Position numbers and translations under genes: made by a program
Source: Sphaerolaimus hirsutus
Lineage: Eukaryota; Nematoda; Chromadorea; Monhysterida; Sphaerolaimidae
Assembly (NCBI GenBank): GCA_964036195.1
Contig: OZ038451.1
Location: 806,001 to 870,000 of the forward strand
Direction: 5' to 3'
DNA: 64,000 nucleotides
Shown: positions 12,327-24,387 of the stretch, one piece after another
Layout of the letters: each line of letters starts with the position of its first letter
Position numbering within the stretch: position 1 is the stretch's first letter
Notes under the pieces: generated by a model
Databases searched by the model: none
Told to the model about the DNA's origin: nothing
Seen by the model: the letters and a program-made list of their open reading frames with translations, nothing else

Positions 12327-13634
12327 CCTACACACACTAGTTTTCACCGTGACTGATGTGAAAACTGAAATGGCCACATGGCCACATCCAGCCTACTCTT
12401 TTTGTATGCTTTATGTGTTTTAGTTTTCAAATTTTCAAAGTTTAACTATCATTTATTTAAACTCAAATTTAAATAAAATCAAATCATTCAACCGTGATTT
12501 TTAATTTGCATTTGAAAAAATTTCAGTTTTCACACAAAGTCACGGTCAGGGTTGGTTTTATAAAAATTCATTTTAGTAAAATTGTATAAAAATTGTATAA
12601 AAATTTTATTTTATTTTTATTTTATTCTTGTTTCATTGTATTTTATTTTATTCCCAAAAGTCATTAATAAAATAAAATGACACATTTTACAAAAAATTTA
12701 CAAAAATTGTACAAAAATTTTACAAAAAATCAGAATCATGCATGCAAGGCCAAAAAAATGTTATAATTAGACCTATACATGAAAAACCTGTGACAAATTT
12801 TTCCCTTACTTTTCAAAAGTTGCATGCAGTATGTATTGTTAGCTAGCTGCAAGTGTAAAGTTACAATTATTGATATAAATGGTTTGCATTTTCAGTAGAA
12901 GGACTAGTGGAGTGTGCTGGGCACATTTGTAAAATGTAATGCAATTTGTCAATTGTCTTGACAAATATAAAGTAAAGTGTCAATTCTCATGCAAAATGTC
13001 AAGTGTCATGTCAAATTTCAAGCAAAGTGGCAATTGTCATGACAAATGTCATGCAAAGTGTAAATTGTGTATCCAAATCTTGTGTTTTTGTATCCATAGT
13101 ATGTTTTGTATCCAAACCTTATGTTTTTGTATCCAAATGTTCACATAAGATTTGGATACAACAACAACATAATTTGGATACAAAACATAAGATTTAGATA
13201 TAAAACATAAGATTTGGACACAATTTACTTGACAATTGATACTTTATTTTTTACATGTCATGACAATTTACACTTGACCTTACATTTGTCATGACAATTG
13301 ACACTTTGCATGACATTTTACATGACATTGGACACTTTACACTTGGGACTGCTCCCAGATCCATGAATAAACAGGTAGAAACTCAAGCAGCGAGATAAAA
13401 TTTTACAAAAAATACAAATTTTTATACAATTTTACAAAAATATGAATTTTTATACAATTTTACAAAAATTTTACAAAAATTCGAATTTTTATACAATTTT
13501 TATTTTTATTCTTATATTTTCCATTATATTTTATTTTATTTTATTCTTGAATATTCCATTTTATTTTTATTTTATTTTTATTTTTTTCTGAGATTTTGCC
13601 AACCCTGGTCACGGTGAAAACTAGTGTGTGTAGG
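12327..13634. mobile_element. TIR element CCTACACACACTAGTTTTCACC
   Basis: Left end CCTACACACACTAGTTTTC at 12327 and its exact reverse complement ending at 13634 bracket this element. Most of its length is a later hAT insertion (12547-13607), leaving about 250 bp of the outer element. A related terminus is at about 55495-55520. Confidence 0.75.
12547..13607. mobile_element. hAT MITE CAGGGTTGG, TSD GTCACGGT
   Basis: It starts CAGGGTTGGTTTTATAAAA and ends GATTTTGCCAACCCTG. Perfect 8-bp duplications GTCACGGT lie at 12539-12546 and 13608-13615. The interior carries TTTTATTTTATT runs at both ends and, centrally, the GTCATGACAATTG and ATAAGATTTGGATACA families, so it is itself composite. Confidence 0.88.
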
Positions 13635-14576
13635 CACAATATGTATGTTTTTTTCACACTTGCTGGCTAACGAACGATGCCCTGGGCCAGTTCCGCAAGT
13701 GGAGAAGTGAATGGCAAAAGCGAAGCGAATTGAAAGATAAGATGGCAAAAGCGAAAAGAAATTACTGTTGATTGTATGTAATTTTTTAGGGGTTTAAAAA
13801 AGACTTTTCTAATTTCGCATTTTTTCCTATTTTTTCAAAACTTTTTTTGGAATACCTACTTTTTACACGAAAATGTTTCACTATCATTGAATTTGCTCTG
13901 AATTTGCTCAGTTTTACGGAATTTCCTCGTAATACTCAATTGAAATACACTTAAAACAGGTTTTTAAGTTTTAGAATTTTTGTTTACCATGGTTACCGAC
14001 AAGTCCATTTCCCTCCCAAAAACAGTTTTGCTCTGACCGATTGGAATTTTATGGACACCCCATTTTTCACATATACGTTGAGATTAGGGGCTGAAAATTC
14101 GACACTTTATTGTCAACATATGGAACTTAATGGAAAGCATGAGAGAGCCAAATTGAACACGCACCACGGGCCTGGAATTGGGTTTGAAACTTAAAAGGCG
14201 ATTTACTTAAAATCGCATTTTGTGCACTTCTCGACTTTCATAATTAGACGCCTCCAATGACAGACACATTTGCCCAACTTTTCCGGAGTGCGATTGTACC
14301 GAGTAAATAATTGTTTCGCTACAGACGTTTTTTTGGCAACTGGCATTGTAATTCGGTTTCTCAAAAAGCATATTTGAAGATAAGTAAATATCATGTCAGC
14401 GGTGCAGCAAATGAATAAATACGCCTACATATTTATATGTTCGCACATTTATAGATAAATACGTTTACATATATATTTACCAGCATATAGGAACGTAGTT
14501 ACTAGTTGGGTATACACCATATTCCTTCTAATGGTACTCAGGTACTTTGAAATTGACTTATAAATCACAGTGCAGG
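13635..14576. other. No gene seen
   Basis: A GGCCAGTTCCGCAAGTGG terminus at about 13683 is one end of the family complete at 43738-44219. The rest is AT-rich with only short frames. Confidence 0.4.
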
Positions 14577-14997
14577 TACCGTATTTCCTCGATTTACCCC
14601 CCTTGAATAAACCCCCCCTCGAAATACCCCCACGAAAAAAGGCGGAGTCGCGTACAACCGACGAATGTTTTTTTCTGAAGTGATTTTTCTTTTTTTTTTG
14701 TTGGAACCATTTTTATTCTATTGACGATGACGTCATGATGGAGTGTTTCCTTCAGAACAATGCATAGCATGCGGGCCGCCGAGTATACCTATAAATACAA
14801 TGTACCAGCCATTTTAGGAACACCGGAAACATATTTCAACTGAAATCTGAACCCACCACAAATTCATGAACGGTTCTCTCTTTTTTCTTTTGCATCAACA
14901 TATCCTTTACAAAAATTGGGCACACAATTCATAAGATATGGTATGTATGTACCTATATGTTTGTTTAAGTATTTAGGTGGGAAATTATCCTCTAGGG
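14577..14997. repeat. Truncated CCGTATTTCCTCG element and CRE-palindrome repeat
   Basis: One end of the CCGTATTTCCTCG/C-run family lies at 14578-14640, without its partner. At about 14725-14790 is a piece of a dispersed repeat containing TGACGTCATGATGGAGTG. Related or inverted pieces are at 22430-22500, 41985-42060, 47137-47205 and 47670-47745. Confidence 0.5.
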
Positions 14998-15364
14998 CAG
15001 AGTTGCGAAAGTGTATTTACACTTACCCGAAATACCCCGGTAAATGGGTATTTATATTTATGCTTACACTTACACTTTAAAAAAATACCCATACACTTTT
15101 TTTTACACTTTCCCAGTCAAATTAACCGTGTAATAAAAGTGTAAAAGGAATTCCACACGGACCAGTTTTACGCTTTTGAAAAAGGAAGGGTGTCATCCGA
15201 TGCTCAACAGCAAGAGCACTCTCTTAAATTTTTTTACACTTACCGCTTTTTTACACTTTCCTATGTATTTCAAAAATATCTTACGCTTACAGTATCCATA
15301 CTCAAAATTTGGAAAGTGTATTTACACTTACACTTTCCAAAAATATCGGTATTTCACAACTCTG
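14998..15364. mobile_element. hAT MITE CAGAGTTG, TSD CTCTAGGG
   Basis: Termini CAGAGTTGCGAAAGTG and TATTTCACAACTCTG, perfect 8-bp duplication CTCTAGGG (14990-14997, 15365-15372). Same family as 4691-5230, with GTATTTACACTTAC in place of GTATTTACGCTTAC. Confidence 0.88.
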
Positions 15365-15614
15365 CTCTAGGGGAGGTAAGGTAACATACCTATGCTAATC
15401 GCAGAGTTGTTAAAATTGTAGAACTTTTTCGAAGCATATGTTTTTTAAGTGTTAACTTTTTACCCACCCCTTTTTACTTTTTTTCACTTTACTTTACTTT
15501 TTTACTGTACTTTTTAGATAGAAAATGTAAAAGCGCGTTTTTTTATACTATTACTTGTACATGCGCGCGTACTTTTTGTGCAACATGTTGATGGTTTTTC
15601 TAGATTTTTACACC

Positions 15615-15809
15615 AGGTGGCAATCCCAAGCCCTGTAAAGTGTAAAGTAAAGTGTCAAATGTAAAGTCAAATGCAAAGTAAACTGTCAATCAAAACAAAA
15701 AAGAAAAAATTTATTACTGAACTTTGCATGACAATTGACACTTTACTTTGCATTTGACTTTACATTTGACACTTTACTTTACACTTTACAGGGCTTGGGA
15801 CTGCCCCCA
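15615..15809. mobile_element. Small TIR element, AAGCCCTGTAAAGTGTAAAG
   Basis: The left arm reads CAATCCCAAGCCCTGTAAAG and continues with GTGTCAAATGTAAAGTC. The right arm is its reverse complement ending GGGCTTGGGACTGCCCCC. The arms span almost the whole element, so it can fold nearly end to end. A close relative is present at 56577-56741. Confidence 0.75.
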
Positions 15810-15834
15810 GAAGACATAACTGATGTGTTTGAAC

Positions 15835-17111
15835 TAGTGATGGAAAAGCGCCATGGCGCTGGCGCCTGGCGCTAGCGCCAAAGCAAAAAGCGCCATGGCG
15901 CTTTTGGCGCTTGGCGCCTTTTTGCTGTGGCGCCATTGGCGCTTGGCGCTGGGGTTTCGAAAAGCGCCATGGCGCTTTTGGCGCTTGGCGCTATGACGCC
16001 GTGGCGCCATTGGCGCTTGGCGCTAGTGTTTTAAAAAGCGCCAAAAAAGCGCCAAGAAGTACTAAAAATTCATAATTATTTTATGCAGAAAAACCTGTTA
16101 AATTTAATTTACATAAGTATATGTGCTACTGTAGGTAAGTGTATTCCAGGATCAACATGCCTTATTCTTGATTACTTTGTGAACAATGTCCCTGTGATTG
16201 CATTAGTATTCAACACTTTTCCCATCTAATCCGAATTATGCAAGGCTTTATGTGACTATTCATCGGACTGGTAACACTCTCCACATAGGTTTTAGCTCAA
16301 TCACTATACTGAGCTCGTTCCTAGCAGTTTTGTTTAAGCAGAGTCAAAGGTAAAGTGTAAAGTGAAGTAATAAACATCATCCAAAATTTCGTAAATACAA
16401 CTTTGTTAAGTGTCATGCGAAACGTCAAAAGTTCAATCAAAATGAGTTCTTTTTTATTTTGATTGACATTTTACACCACATGTAAAATTACATTTGACAT
16501 TTGACACTTGATTTTACAGGGTGTGGAATCACTTTCTGAAGCCATTCCAACAATGGCAATCCAAAATTTGAATTTCAAAATCCTGTGTTCAAAATTGACT
16601 AGCAAACTCGAAACTGCAATATCCTAGTAGAAAAATCGAAAGTATTCCAAAAAATTGAATACTTCTTTTGAAAATTTGAAAATTATTTTAGGGGAAAAAC
16701 TACTATATTCCTAAAGTAATTTTAAAAAAACACCTATAAATCTTAGCACTTTTTACAGATGGTTTCCTATAGTTAGCCCAAACACCCAGCTGTAAAATAT
16801 CAAGACAAAAATAACAAAAGTGACTGGAGTTGACTTATATCTTGCGCCAAAAACAAATTTATAGCAGTGCATTAGCATGGCTGCATATATGAGAAGCAAA
16901 ATTTTTTTGGCGCCGGCGCTATTGGCGCTTGGCGCCAACATCCTCTGGCGCCATTGGCGCTTGGCGCCGTAGTCTAGAAAAGCGCCATGGCGCTTTTGGC
17001 GCTTGGCGCCATTTTGCTCTGGCGCCATTGGCGCTCGGCGCTGGGGTTCGGAAAAGCGCCATGGCGCTTTTGGCGCTTGGCGCCAAAGTCCTGGCGCTTT
17101 TTCCATCACTA
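15835..17111. mobile_element. GCGCC palindromic hAT element, TSD GTTTGAAC
   Basis: TAGTGATGGAAAAGCGCC at the left and GGCGCTTTTTCCATCACTA at the right are flanked by perfect 8-bp GTTTGAAC (15827-15834, 17112-17119). GCGCC blocks lie only at the ends (15835-16050, 16910-17111). The central 860 bp is unrelated AT-rich DNA with an inserted TGTAAAATTACATTTGACA-type piece, so this is a long or composite copy. Confidence 0.88.
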
Positions 17112-17119
17112 GTTTGAAC

Positions 17120-17870
17120 TAAAAACTCATTCCGAGGACTTCTGTAAATGAATACATGAAGGTGTGGTCACTTTTTATGTCACATAGTTACTTTGAAATC
17201 TATGAACATTTTCTGTACACAGGTTCTTTTCAAAAGAATGTGTAAAGATGAGTACAGGTATTTTTTCAGGAAATGTAAACGTATCCACTCCGAACTCAAG
17301 TGTAGGTATTTTTTGAGTAAATGTGACCTTATTTTAACAACTATGGCCAGTTGTTTACTTTGCTCCAATAAAATACCTAAAACAAAGATGGTTTTTTATG
17401 AGACGCCTGAAATGAATCATTCTCACTGACTGTATCCTACATTGCATTGTTCCTATTTTTATAAAATAAGAACACAACGGTGTTTTTTTTGTCAAATAGG
17501 TGTGTATGTAAATAGGTATGTTGCGTTTATTTACATTGGGCGGCGATACAATATATATTCAGGTATGGGTCTCAGATTGTGTAGTAAATATTTTATAGAG
17601 CATGTTTATTGAACATGAACCGATATATCCATTTGTCTAAAAATTAGCCAGAAAGCTTCAGTAGTTTTCGAGATATGAACTATCGTTCGTTAAAATTCGA
17701 TTAAAGATTCGTTAAAATTTCACGGTTTGTCGACAACGTTTTTCATTGAAATTGTCGACAAACTTTGGTAGACAAACTACCAGTTTTGGTAATTTTTGGA
17801 CACAGTTTAGGTATCGGTCAGTGCTTTTCGCATGTCAAATAACGGATTGATATCTCCAAATGTTCCTGTG
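17120..17870. other. No gene seen
   Basis: AT-rich sequence with a TACAGGTATTTTTT-type repeat piece around 17250-17330. Overlapping short frames on both strands carry no motif. Confidence 0.4.
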
Positions 17871-17872
17871 TA

Positions 17873-18774
17873 CCGTATTTCCTTGAAATACCCCCACAGG
17901 GTTTATTTTTTCAGAGTGGAGATTTTGAGGCGGCGGGTTATTTCGAGGGGGGCTTATTCGAGGGGGGGGGGTATTATTTCGTCAGAAATTTTCATGAATA
18001 TCATAGTAAAGAGTACGCGTTTTCATACCCAAAACCGGTAATAAACGCGAGAATATAGGATATATTCGGACATATCGGCTATATAGACGTACATCTGTAT
18101 ACATATTAGCGTATCAGAGTTATGTACAGTGCATACATGATGTACATAACGATGGCAAACCCTCTCGAAAAAGTATTTAAATTTTTAAGTTATTTTTTCC
18201 AAAAATACTTTTCGATTTTTCAAATTTTTCTGAAAATAGTTTTCAAATTTTCGAATTTAGTTTTCGAATTTTCAAATCTTCTTCATTACTTTTCGAATTT
18301 TCGAATCTTTTTGTTACTTTTCGAATTTTTTTGCATCAATTTATTGCATTTTCGAATTTTTTGTCTGACTTTTGAATACATCTTTATGTTTTACAGCCTT
18401 ACCGCAGTTACCGCATAAGTATTTTGGTTCTGCTGCTACAGAAAATCCATGTTAATATGATATTGTTAGTTAAGTTTCTGCAGTTTTTAGACATTTTGAA
18501 CAAAAATCACCAACAAAATTCGAAAATTCGAAAACGTTTTTATGTATTTTTTCACCATGTGATTAATAATTCTAAAAGTATTAAAAAATTCGAAAATTCG
18601 AAAACGTTTTCGAATTTTCAAATCTTTTATTGCCCTCGTTGGATGTACATCATTCCAGACGGGGGTATTTCGAGGGGGGGGGGGGGTATTTATTCCTCAG
18701 CCCGAAAACACCTGGGGGTATTTCGAGGGGGGGGGGGGTTATTCAAGGGGGAGGGGTAATTCTAGGAAATACGG
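17873..18774. mobile_element. G-run TA-target MITE (CCGTATTTCC), with nested element
   Basis: CCGTATTTCCTTGAAATACC at the left and GGAAATACGG at the right are flanked by TA (17871-17872, 18775-18776). It carries G-runs of 8-13 at about 17950-17970 and 18676-18740. An AACGATGGCAAACC...GCCCTCGTT element (about 18148-18642), flanked by ATGTACAT on both sides, is inserted inside, so the older MITE was split by a hAT-like one. Confidence 0.8.
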
Positions 18775-18776
18775 TA

Positions 18777-19155
18777 TTTGTAATTCGTCGATACTGAATT
18801 TGTCGTTTCACTTTTTTTTGTCATTATGCTGTAAATCCGCCCAATGGTTAGATAATTAAATGAAAAGCGTGTGAGGCATTCTTCCGTCATTCTTTAAGTG
18901 AAGTGAAATCCTTTCTTTCAGATTTTTCACAATCGGTGCCTTAAAACTAAATTAAAAATTCGATCTCATTACCTGATCTCCAGGAATTTCCAGCTATGTG
19001 CAAGTGAGTTTTCACTCAATTTGTTTTTCAAAATAAATATACTCGGCGTACCGCAAAGTATGCTTCCAAAATTACTTGTTTTTAGTCGATAACGCGCTAG
19101 GGGATACTTATACACGCACTTTCACAAAACAGATAAATGTTTATATACTCAGCGG
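18777..19155. other. No gene seen
   Basis: Unassigned AT-rich DNA between two mobile elements. Confidence 0.4.
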
Positions 19156-19969
19156 TAGTGATGGAAAAGCGCCAGAAAAAATGGCGCCAAGCGTCAAGGG
19201 CGCCACAGAAAAATGGCGCCAGGCGCAAAGGGCGCCATCGAAAGAGGGCGACAAGCGCCAAGGGTGCCATTTGAAAAATAGGGCGCCAGGCGCCTAGGGT
19301 AGGGCGCCGGGCTCAAAAAGTGTGTACGGTACCCTTGGGGGCCTAAAAATAGTGTTTCACTTCTTTTTCACGTTTCCAAGGATGTAATCAACAAAAACAA
19401 GACTAGCAACAATTTTTTGGCATAAAATCGTACCCACCGGTGACATACAAATTGTCATTTGACAAAAAATGCATTGACACAAAATGGCGCAAATTATATG
19501 TTTTCTTGTTTTCTGATCACCAATGTTTTCTGGGACAAAAGGGACAAAAACGAAATAGCAGCGACTGGAATCCGGGTTTACGGGTTTGCAAGTTCAACGA
19601 TCCATCTTTCTCAGCTTCTGATCTGTCAGATGCATCTGATGAACCGTTGCACTTGCAAAAACTTGCACCAATTGGTTCATTTTTCCTGCGAATTTTGATT
19701 ATCCGCTGACACGGTTTTTTATTTTTTTCCATTGACTCAGCACTTACCGCTGCAAAACCCTGCTGGCGCCATTTTGGCGCCCTTTTAGGGCAGGGCGCCA
19801 GGCGCCTAAGGCGCCATGGCAAAGGGGCGCCAAGCGCGCCATGGCGCCTTTCAGAAAGCGGCCGCCAGGCGCCAGGGGCGCCAGAGAAAAAAAGCGCCAA
19901 TGGCGACATGGCGCGGCGCCCTTTGGCGCCCTCAAATGGCGCCAGCGCCAGAGCGCCATTCCATCACTA
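19156..19969. mobile_element. GCGCC hAT element with foreign centre, TSD CTCAGCGG
   Basis: TAGTGATGGAAAAGCGCC and CATTCCATCACTA ends are flanked by perfect 8-bp CTCAGCGG (19148-19155, 19970-19977). The GCGCC blocks (19156-19315, 19760-19969) enclose about 440 bp of different sequence. Within that, 19557-19709 (+) reads as an open frame with ordinary amino-acid composition (tryptophan, several Asp/Ser-rich stretches) unlike the surrounding repeats. I do not recognise it; it could be a captured fragment of a host gene. Confidence 0.75.
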
Positions 19970-20675
19970 CTCAGCGGACATGATACTCTGCCATCGTACT
20001 CATTACATACTCATTACTCTGCCATCGTACATGCCCTTTTCTCATAAGCCATTACACATCAAAGTCGGTTGAGTTGCAAACAAGTTATTGCACTTTTAAG
20101 TATCACGGGCAACAACAACAACAAGAATACCACCTCGGATCTAAAATCTTGAAAACTTTTTCTAACTCAACCAATTGATCTGAAAATTGGTGTCAAGTCA
20201 AGGTACTATCTGACACGGGCTTTCCAACGGTATATGCGGTTTCCTTGCGGTAGCTCATGGCGTTCTAGAGTTATTTGTGTTTTAATTTCCTAATTTCCGC
20301 ATTTTGCTGTCGCTGACCATATTATGGGTGGGTCGCTTGCGCCCTCCCTCGGCAGCGAGAATTTTGGCATAGGGGATTTTGGGGTTAGCATTTTGGGGGG
20401 AGGGGGTTCGCCACGTTTCACGTGTCTATATATGGGGAACCGCTTGGTAAAAAATGTTGAAATTTGGATATATTATGGTTTCAGGTCGGGGCTCTCTCAA
20501 ATTTCGACGAAATTTTTCTACGAGCCCCCAGACCGGAGATAGGGTGGGTCTATAGAAAGACGGTCATTTGCGAAATTTTTGATGGTCGCTCAGAAAATTC
20601 AAACTTTACACATCAATAACTCGGCCAATTCTGGGCTGATTTTGATCGTTCAACACTTAAAATGATTGCCACAAC

Positions 20676-20806
20676 CAGGGTTGGCAAAATCTCAGAAAAA
20701 AATAAAAATAAAATAGAAAATTTAAGAATAAAATAAAAATAAAATACAATTTTAATAAAAATAAAATACAATTTTAGTAAAAAGAATTTTACTAAAACCA
20801 ACCCTG
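20676..20806. mobile_element. 131-bp hAT MITE CAGGGTTGG, TSD GCCACAAC
   Basis: CAGGGTTGGCAAAATC ... ACCAACCCTG flanked by perfect 8-bp GCCACAAC (20668-20675, 20807-20814). It sits in the left arm of the foldback. The uninterrupted partner arm at about 21570-21590 shows the empty site, confirming the insertion. Confidence 0.92.
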
Positions 20807-21733
20807 GCCACAACCTGTAGATTCCGTTTTTGGGTTTGTCGGATTAGTGATGTCTATATTCCTTCTATAGATTTGACCCGGTTTGTCAACAAAAAAAAAT
20901 GTTTTTAGACATGCTATCATATACTTTATACAACGAGAATTCGTATAAAACAAAAAATGAGTTCAATATCTCTTTCCAATCAAAAGTTACAGCGCTTCAA
21001 ACTTTTTCCTCCCATCCGCATAAATAACCACATGAAGAATGATGCATGTAACTTCAAAACTCCATATCTCGGTCATTTCTCAGCCAATTTTCACCAATGA
21101 ACACTTAAAATTATCAGAATAACATGGAGATATTGTTTTTATTCACAGTTTATTTGTATGCATTTTCATTATGTTCATTTCAATCAAAAGACCGCGTTAT
21201 ATTCTTGTAAAGCAGATCTGACAAAATATAGGGAAAATCTGGGGACAAAAATGAAATCTCCATGTCATTCTGATAATTTTAAGTGTTCATTGGTGAAAAT
21301 CGGCTGAGAAATGGTCGAGATATGGAGTTTTGAATTTGCATGCTTCTTACTGCATGTGGTTATTTATGCGGATGGGAGGAAAAAGTTTGAAGCGCTGTAA
21401 CTTTTGATTGGAAAGAGATATTGAACTCATTTTTGTTTTATACGAATTCTCGTTGTATAAAGTATATGATCGCATGTTTAGAAAAATATATTTTTCATGT
21501 TGACAAACCGGGTCAAATCTATATAAGGAATATAGACATCAATAATCCGACAAAAACAAAAACGGAATCTACAGGTTGTGGCGATAATTTTAAGTGTTGA
21601 ACGATCAAAATCGGCCCAGAATTGGCCGAGTTATTGATGTGTAAAGTTTGAATTTTCTGAGCGACAATCAAAAATTTCGCAAATGACCATCTTTCTATAG
21701 ACCCCCCCTATCTCCGGCCTGGGGGCTCGTAGA

Positions 21734-21933
21734 NNNNNNNNNNNNNNNNNNNNNNNNNNNNNNNNNNNNNNNNNNNNNNNNNNNNNNNNNNNNNNNNNNN
21801 NNNNNNNNNNNNNNNNNNNNNNNNNNNNNNNNNNNNNNNNNNNNNNNNNNNNNNNNNNNNNNNNNNNNNNNNNNNNNNNNNNNNNNNNNNNNNNNNNNNN
21901 NNNNNNNNNNNNNNNNNNNNNNNNNNNNNNNNN
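21734..21933. other. Assembly gap, 200 N
   Basis: Exactly 200 N. The 134 bases left of the gap (21600-21733) and the bases right of it (21934-22068) are nearly the same sequence in the same orientation. The gap therefore separates two overlapping or allelic reads rather than missing sequence. Confidence 0.95.
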
Positions 21934-23329
21934 AACGATCAAAATCGGCCCAGAATTGGCCGAGTTATTGATGTGTAAAGTTTTAATTTTCTGAGCGACA
22001 ATCAAAAATTTCGCAAATGACCGTCTTTCTATAGACCCACCCTATCTCCGGTCTGGGGGCTCGTTGAAAAATTTCGTCGAAATCTGAGAGAGCCCCGACC
22101 TGAAACCATAATATATCCAAATTTCAACATTTTTCACCAAGCGGTTCCCGATATATAGACACGTGAAAGGTGGCGAACCCCCTCCCCCCAAAATGCTAAC
22201 CCCAAAGTCCCCTATGGAGGGATGGCGCTGGCGCGCCCACCCGATAACAGAGATGACATTTTAAAACTTTTTATGAAAATCTCATGGGTAAAAAATAGTT
22301 GGCACGTTTCCAGCGGGCACCACAGGGTGTAAAGTAACTGGAGTATACAAGAAAAAAACACAGAGTCGGGTACAAGCGCCAAATGTTTTCTTCCTGATAC
22401 ATTTTTTTGGAATTTTTTTTCCTTTAGATAACGAAGGCGTCATGATGGAGTGTTTCTACCAGAAAAATGCATAGCGTGCGGTCCGCAGAGTACAGTGTAT
22501 CCCGAAATACCCGTTCCCAACAATGCTCTAAACTCAATTTTTACAGCCAAGTAAATGCAGCGTGCAGCAATGGCAGTCGCCTTGAAATTCAGGATAGCCT
22601 GATAATCCCTGCGAACGTTGTCTCGCCCAAGTTCGGCACGCAGAAATATGTGGATGTAAATTGGTTGGTTTGCTTTGCTGCAAGTGAACACGTCTAGTGA
22701 TGGAAAAAGCGCCGTGACTTTGGCGCCCAGCGCCCACGGAGTCAGAGCAAAATGGCCACAAGCACTGAGTAACAGCTATTTAAACACCCTCGAAAAAAGT
22801 ATTAAAATTTTTGTTTTTCCAAAATGACTGCGAATTCGGAATTTTTTCTGGATATAGGTTTAGCATTTTAGAATCGTTTTGAATACTTTTCGAATTTTCG
22901 AATATTTTTGAGTACTTTTCGTACTTTTTATTACTAAATTATTGCATTTTCGAATTTTTTTCCAGGATTTTGAAGACTTATGTATGTTTTACAACTTTCC
23001 GAACTGTTACCGCAGCAACATTTGCACATCTTATGTTCTGTCGCTTCAAATAGACCCATGTGAAATTGTTTTTGTAGCTGTTTCTTCTTTTGTCCCTTTT
23101 GAATCAAAAATAGGCAAAAAATTCAAAAAAGTTTTCAGATTTTCGAACTATCGAATTTTTCGAGAAATAAAAATCTATTTTTGAGTGTTTTTCTCCAGGT
23201 GAAATAAAAATTTGAAAACTCAAAAAAAATTCGAAAGTGTGTAAATGTTTTCAGATTTTTGTTTGGCATCGCCAGTGGCAGTGTGGGGTGTTTTGTTTTT
23301 GTCACCACGCATAACGCATCGGCTGGCGC

Positions 23330-23875
23330 AAGGGCGCTTTTAATGGGGCAGGCCTGATACGCACATCTGCCCGATACGCACATTTGCCGGGTTTTTTCAG
23401 TTGACACGTTTTCAAGTGATTTTCAGATATGAGTAAAGTGAAAAAAAGTTGCGCAATGACATTAGTGAACTTTTTTCACTTCACTCATATCTGAAAATCA
23501 CTTCAAAATGTGTCAAGTGAAAAACAGTGAAAAATGGCTATTTTTCATTGTTTCTCGCACTTGACACATTTTCAAGTGATTTTCAGATATGGGTGAAGTG
23601 AAAAAAGTTCACTAATGTCTTTGTGCAGCGTTTTTCACTTCACTCATATCTGAAAATCACTTGGAAAAGTGTCAAGTGAAAAAAACGGGCAAATGTGCGT
23701 AACGGGCAGATGTGCGTATCAGTGCACCCCCGCTTTTAATGGGTGTAGCGCCAAGCGCCAATGGCATCATTCACAGTGAGATGGCGCCCATTGTTCATTG
23801 CCGCGCGGTATTGCTTTGGCGGTAGCGCCAGTCGCCAATGCAATGGCACTTTTACACCACTAGTGATGTAAAGCG
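23330..23875. repeat. GTGCGT foldback plus GCGCC fragment
   Basis: GGCAGGCCTGATACGCACAT at 23357 and its inverse ending about 23712 bracket paired arms containing TTTTCAGATATGAGTAAAGTG-type sequence and its complement (twice), so the whole can fold into a long hairpin. It is followed by GCGCC-type sequence ending CACTAGTGATG. An equivalent copy is at 49060-49580. Confidence 0.65.
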
Positions 23876-24387
23876 GAGATTACAGCTCTGCATGAAATTG
23901 ACGTATAATGGCGATGTAAAATTACGTCGTAAAATTAGTTACATGAGTGTGGATCATGCTACAGGTCTACAATTTTTTTATGGATAATATATGAATCAAT
24001 ACCTTAATTGCGTCCAATACTGAGTGTTATCAGCCACAGCTAGAGTGAATTGAAAAATTCAATTTTTTTATTTTACATCATTATTTTACGCCAGGGAACT
24101 TATGTTACATTTCACGTCAATGATTTCATCCAACCATTGACTTAAAATGTAAAATTTGTTCCCTGATGCAAAATGAGAACGTAAAATAAAAAAATTGAAT
24201 TTTTCAATTTGCTCTAGCTGAGGCTGATAACACTCAGTATTGGACACAATTAAGGTATTGATTCATATATTATCCATAAAAAAATGTAGACCTGTAGCAT
24301 CATCCACACCCATTTAATTAATTTTACAACGTAATTTTACGTCGTCATTTTATGTCAAAATCACGCTGAGCTGTAATCTCGGCTTTA
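23869..24387. mobile_element. TA-flanked MITE, AAGCCGAGATTACAGCTC ends
   Basis: The TIRs are AAGCGGAGATTACAGCTC and its near reverse complement ending GGCTTTA. The arms are complementary over nearly the full length, including CAATACTGAGTGTTATCAGC and its inverse. The duplicate copy is 49581-50099. Confidence 0.8.

Larger units (their letters stand above)
20296..22246. repeat. 1.9-kb foldback (long inverted repeat) element
   Basis: The left arm (20325-20680, continuing past a small insertion to about 21000) is the reverse complement of the right arm (about 21390-22200). Inner arms share AATTCTCGTTGTATAAAGTA-type and TTTCCAATCAAAAGTTACAG-type blocks. Outer arms share a block rich in G/C runs ending AAAATGCTAACCCC. 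The right arm is broken by a 200-N gap. Diverged arm relatives occur at 1341-2000 and 34800-35300. Confidence 0.75.

Noticed and set aside
22440-22761. Short frames on both strands, repeated at 47662-48067
   Set aside because: Preserved only because the DNA is duplicated; frames exist on both strands and no family is recognisable.
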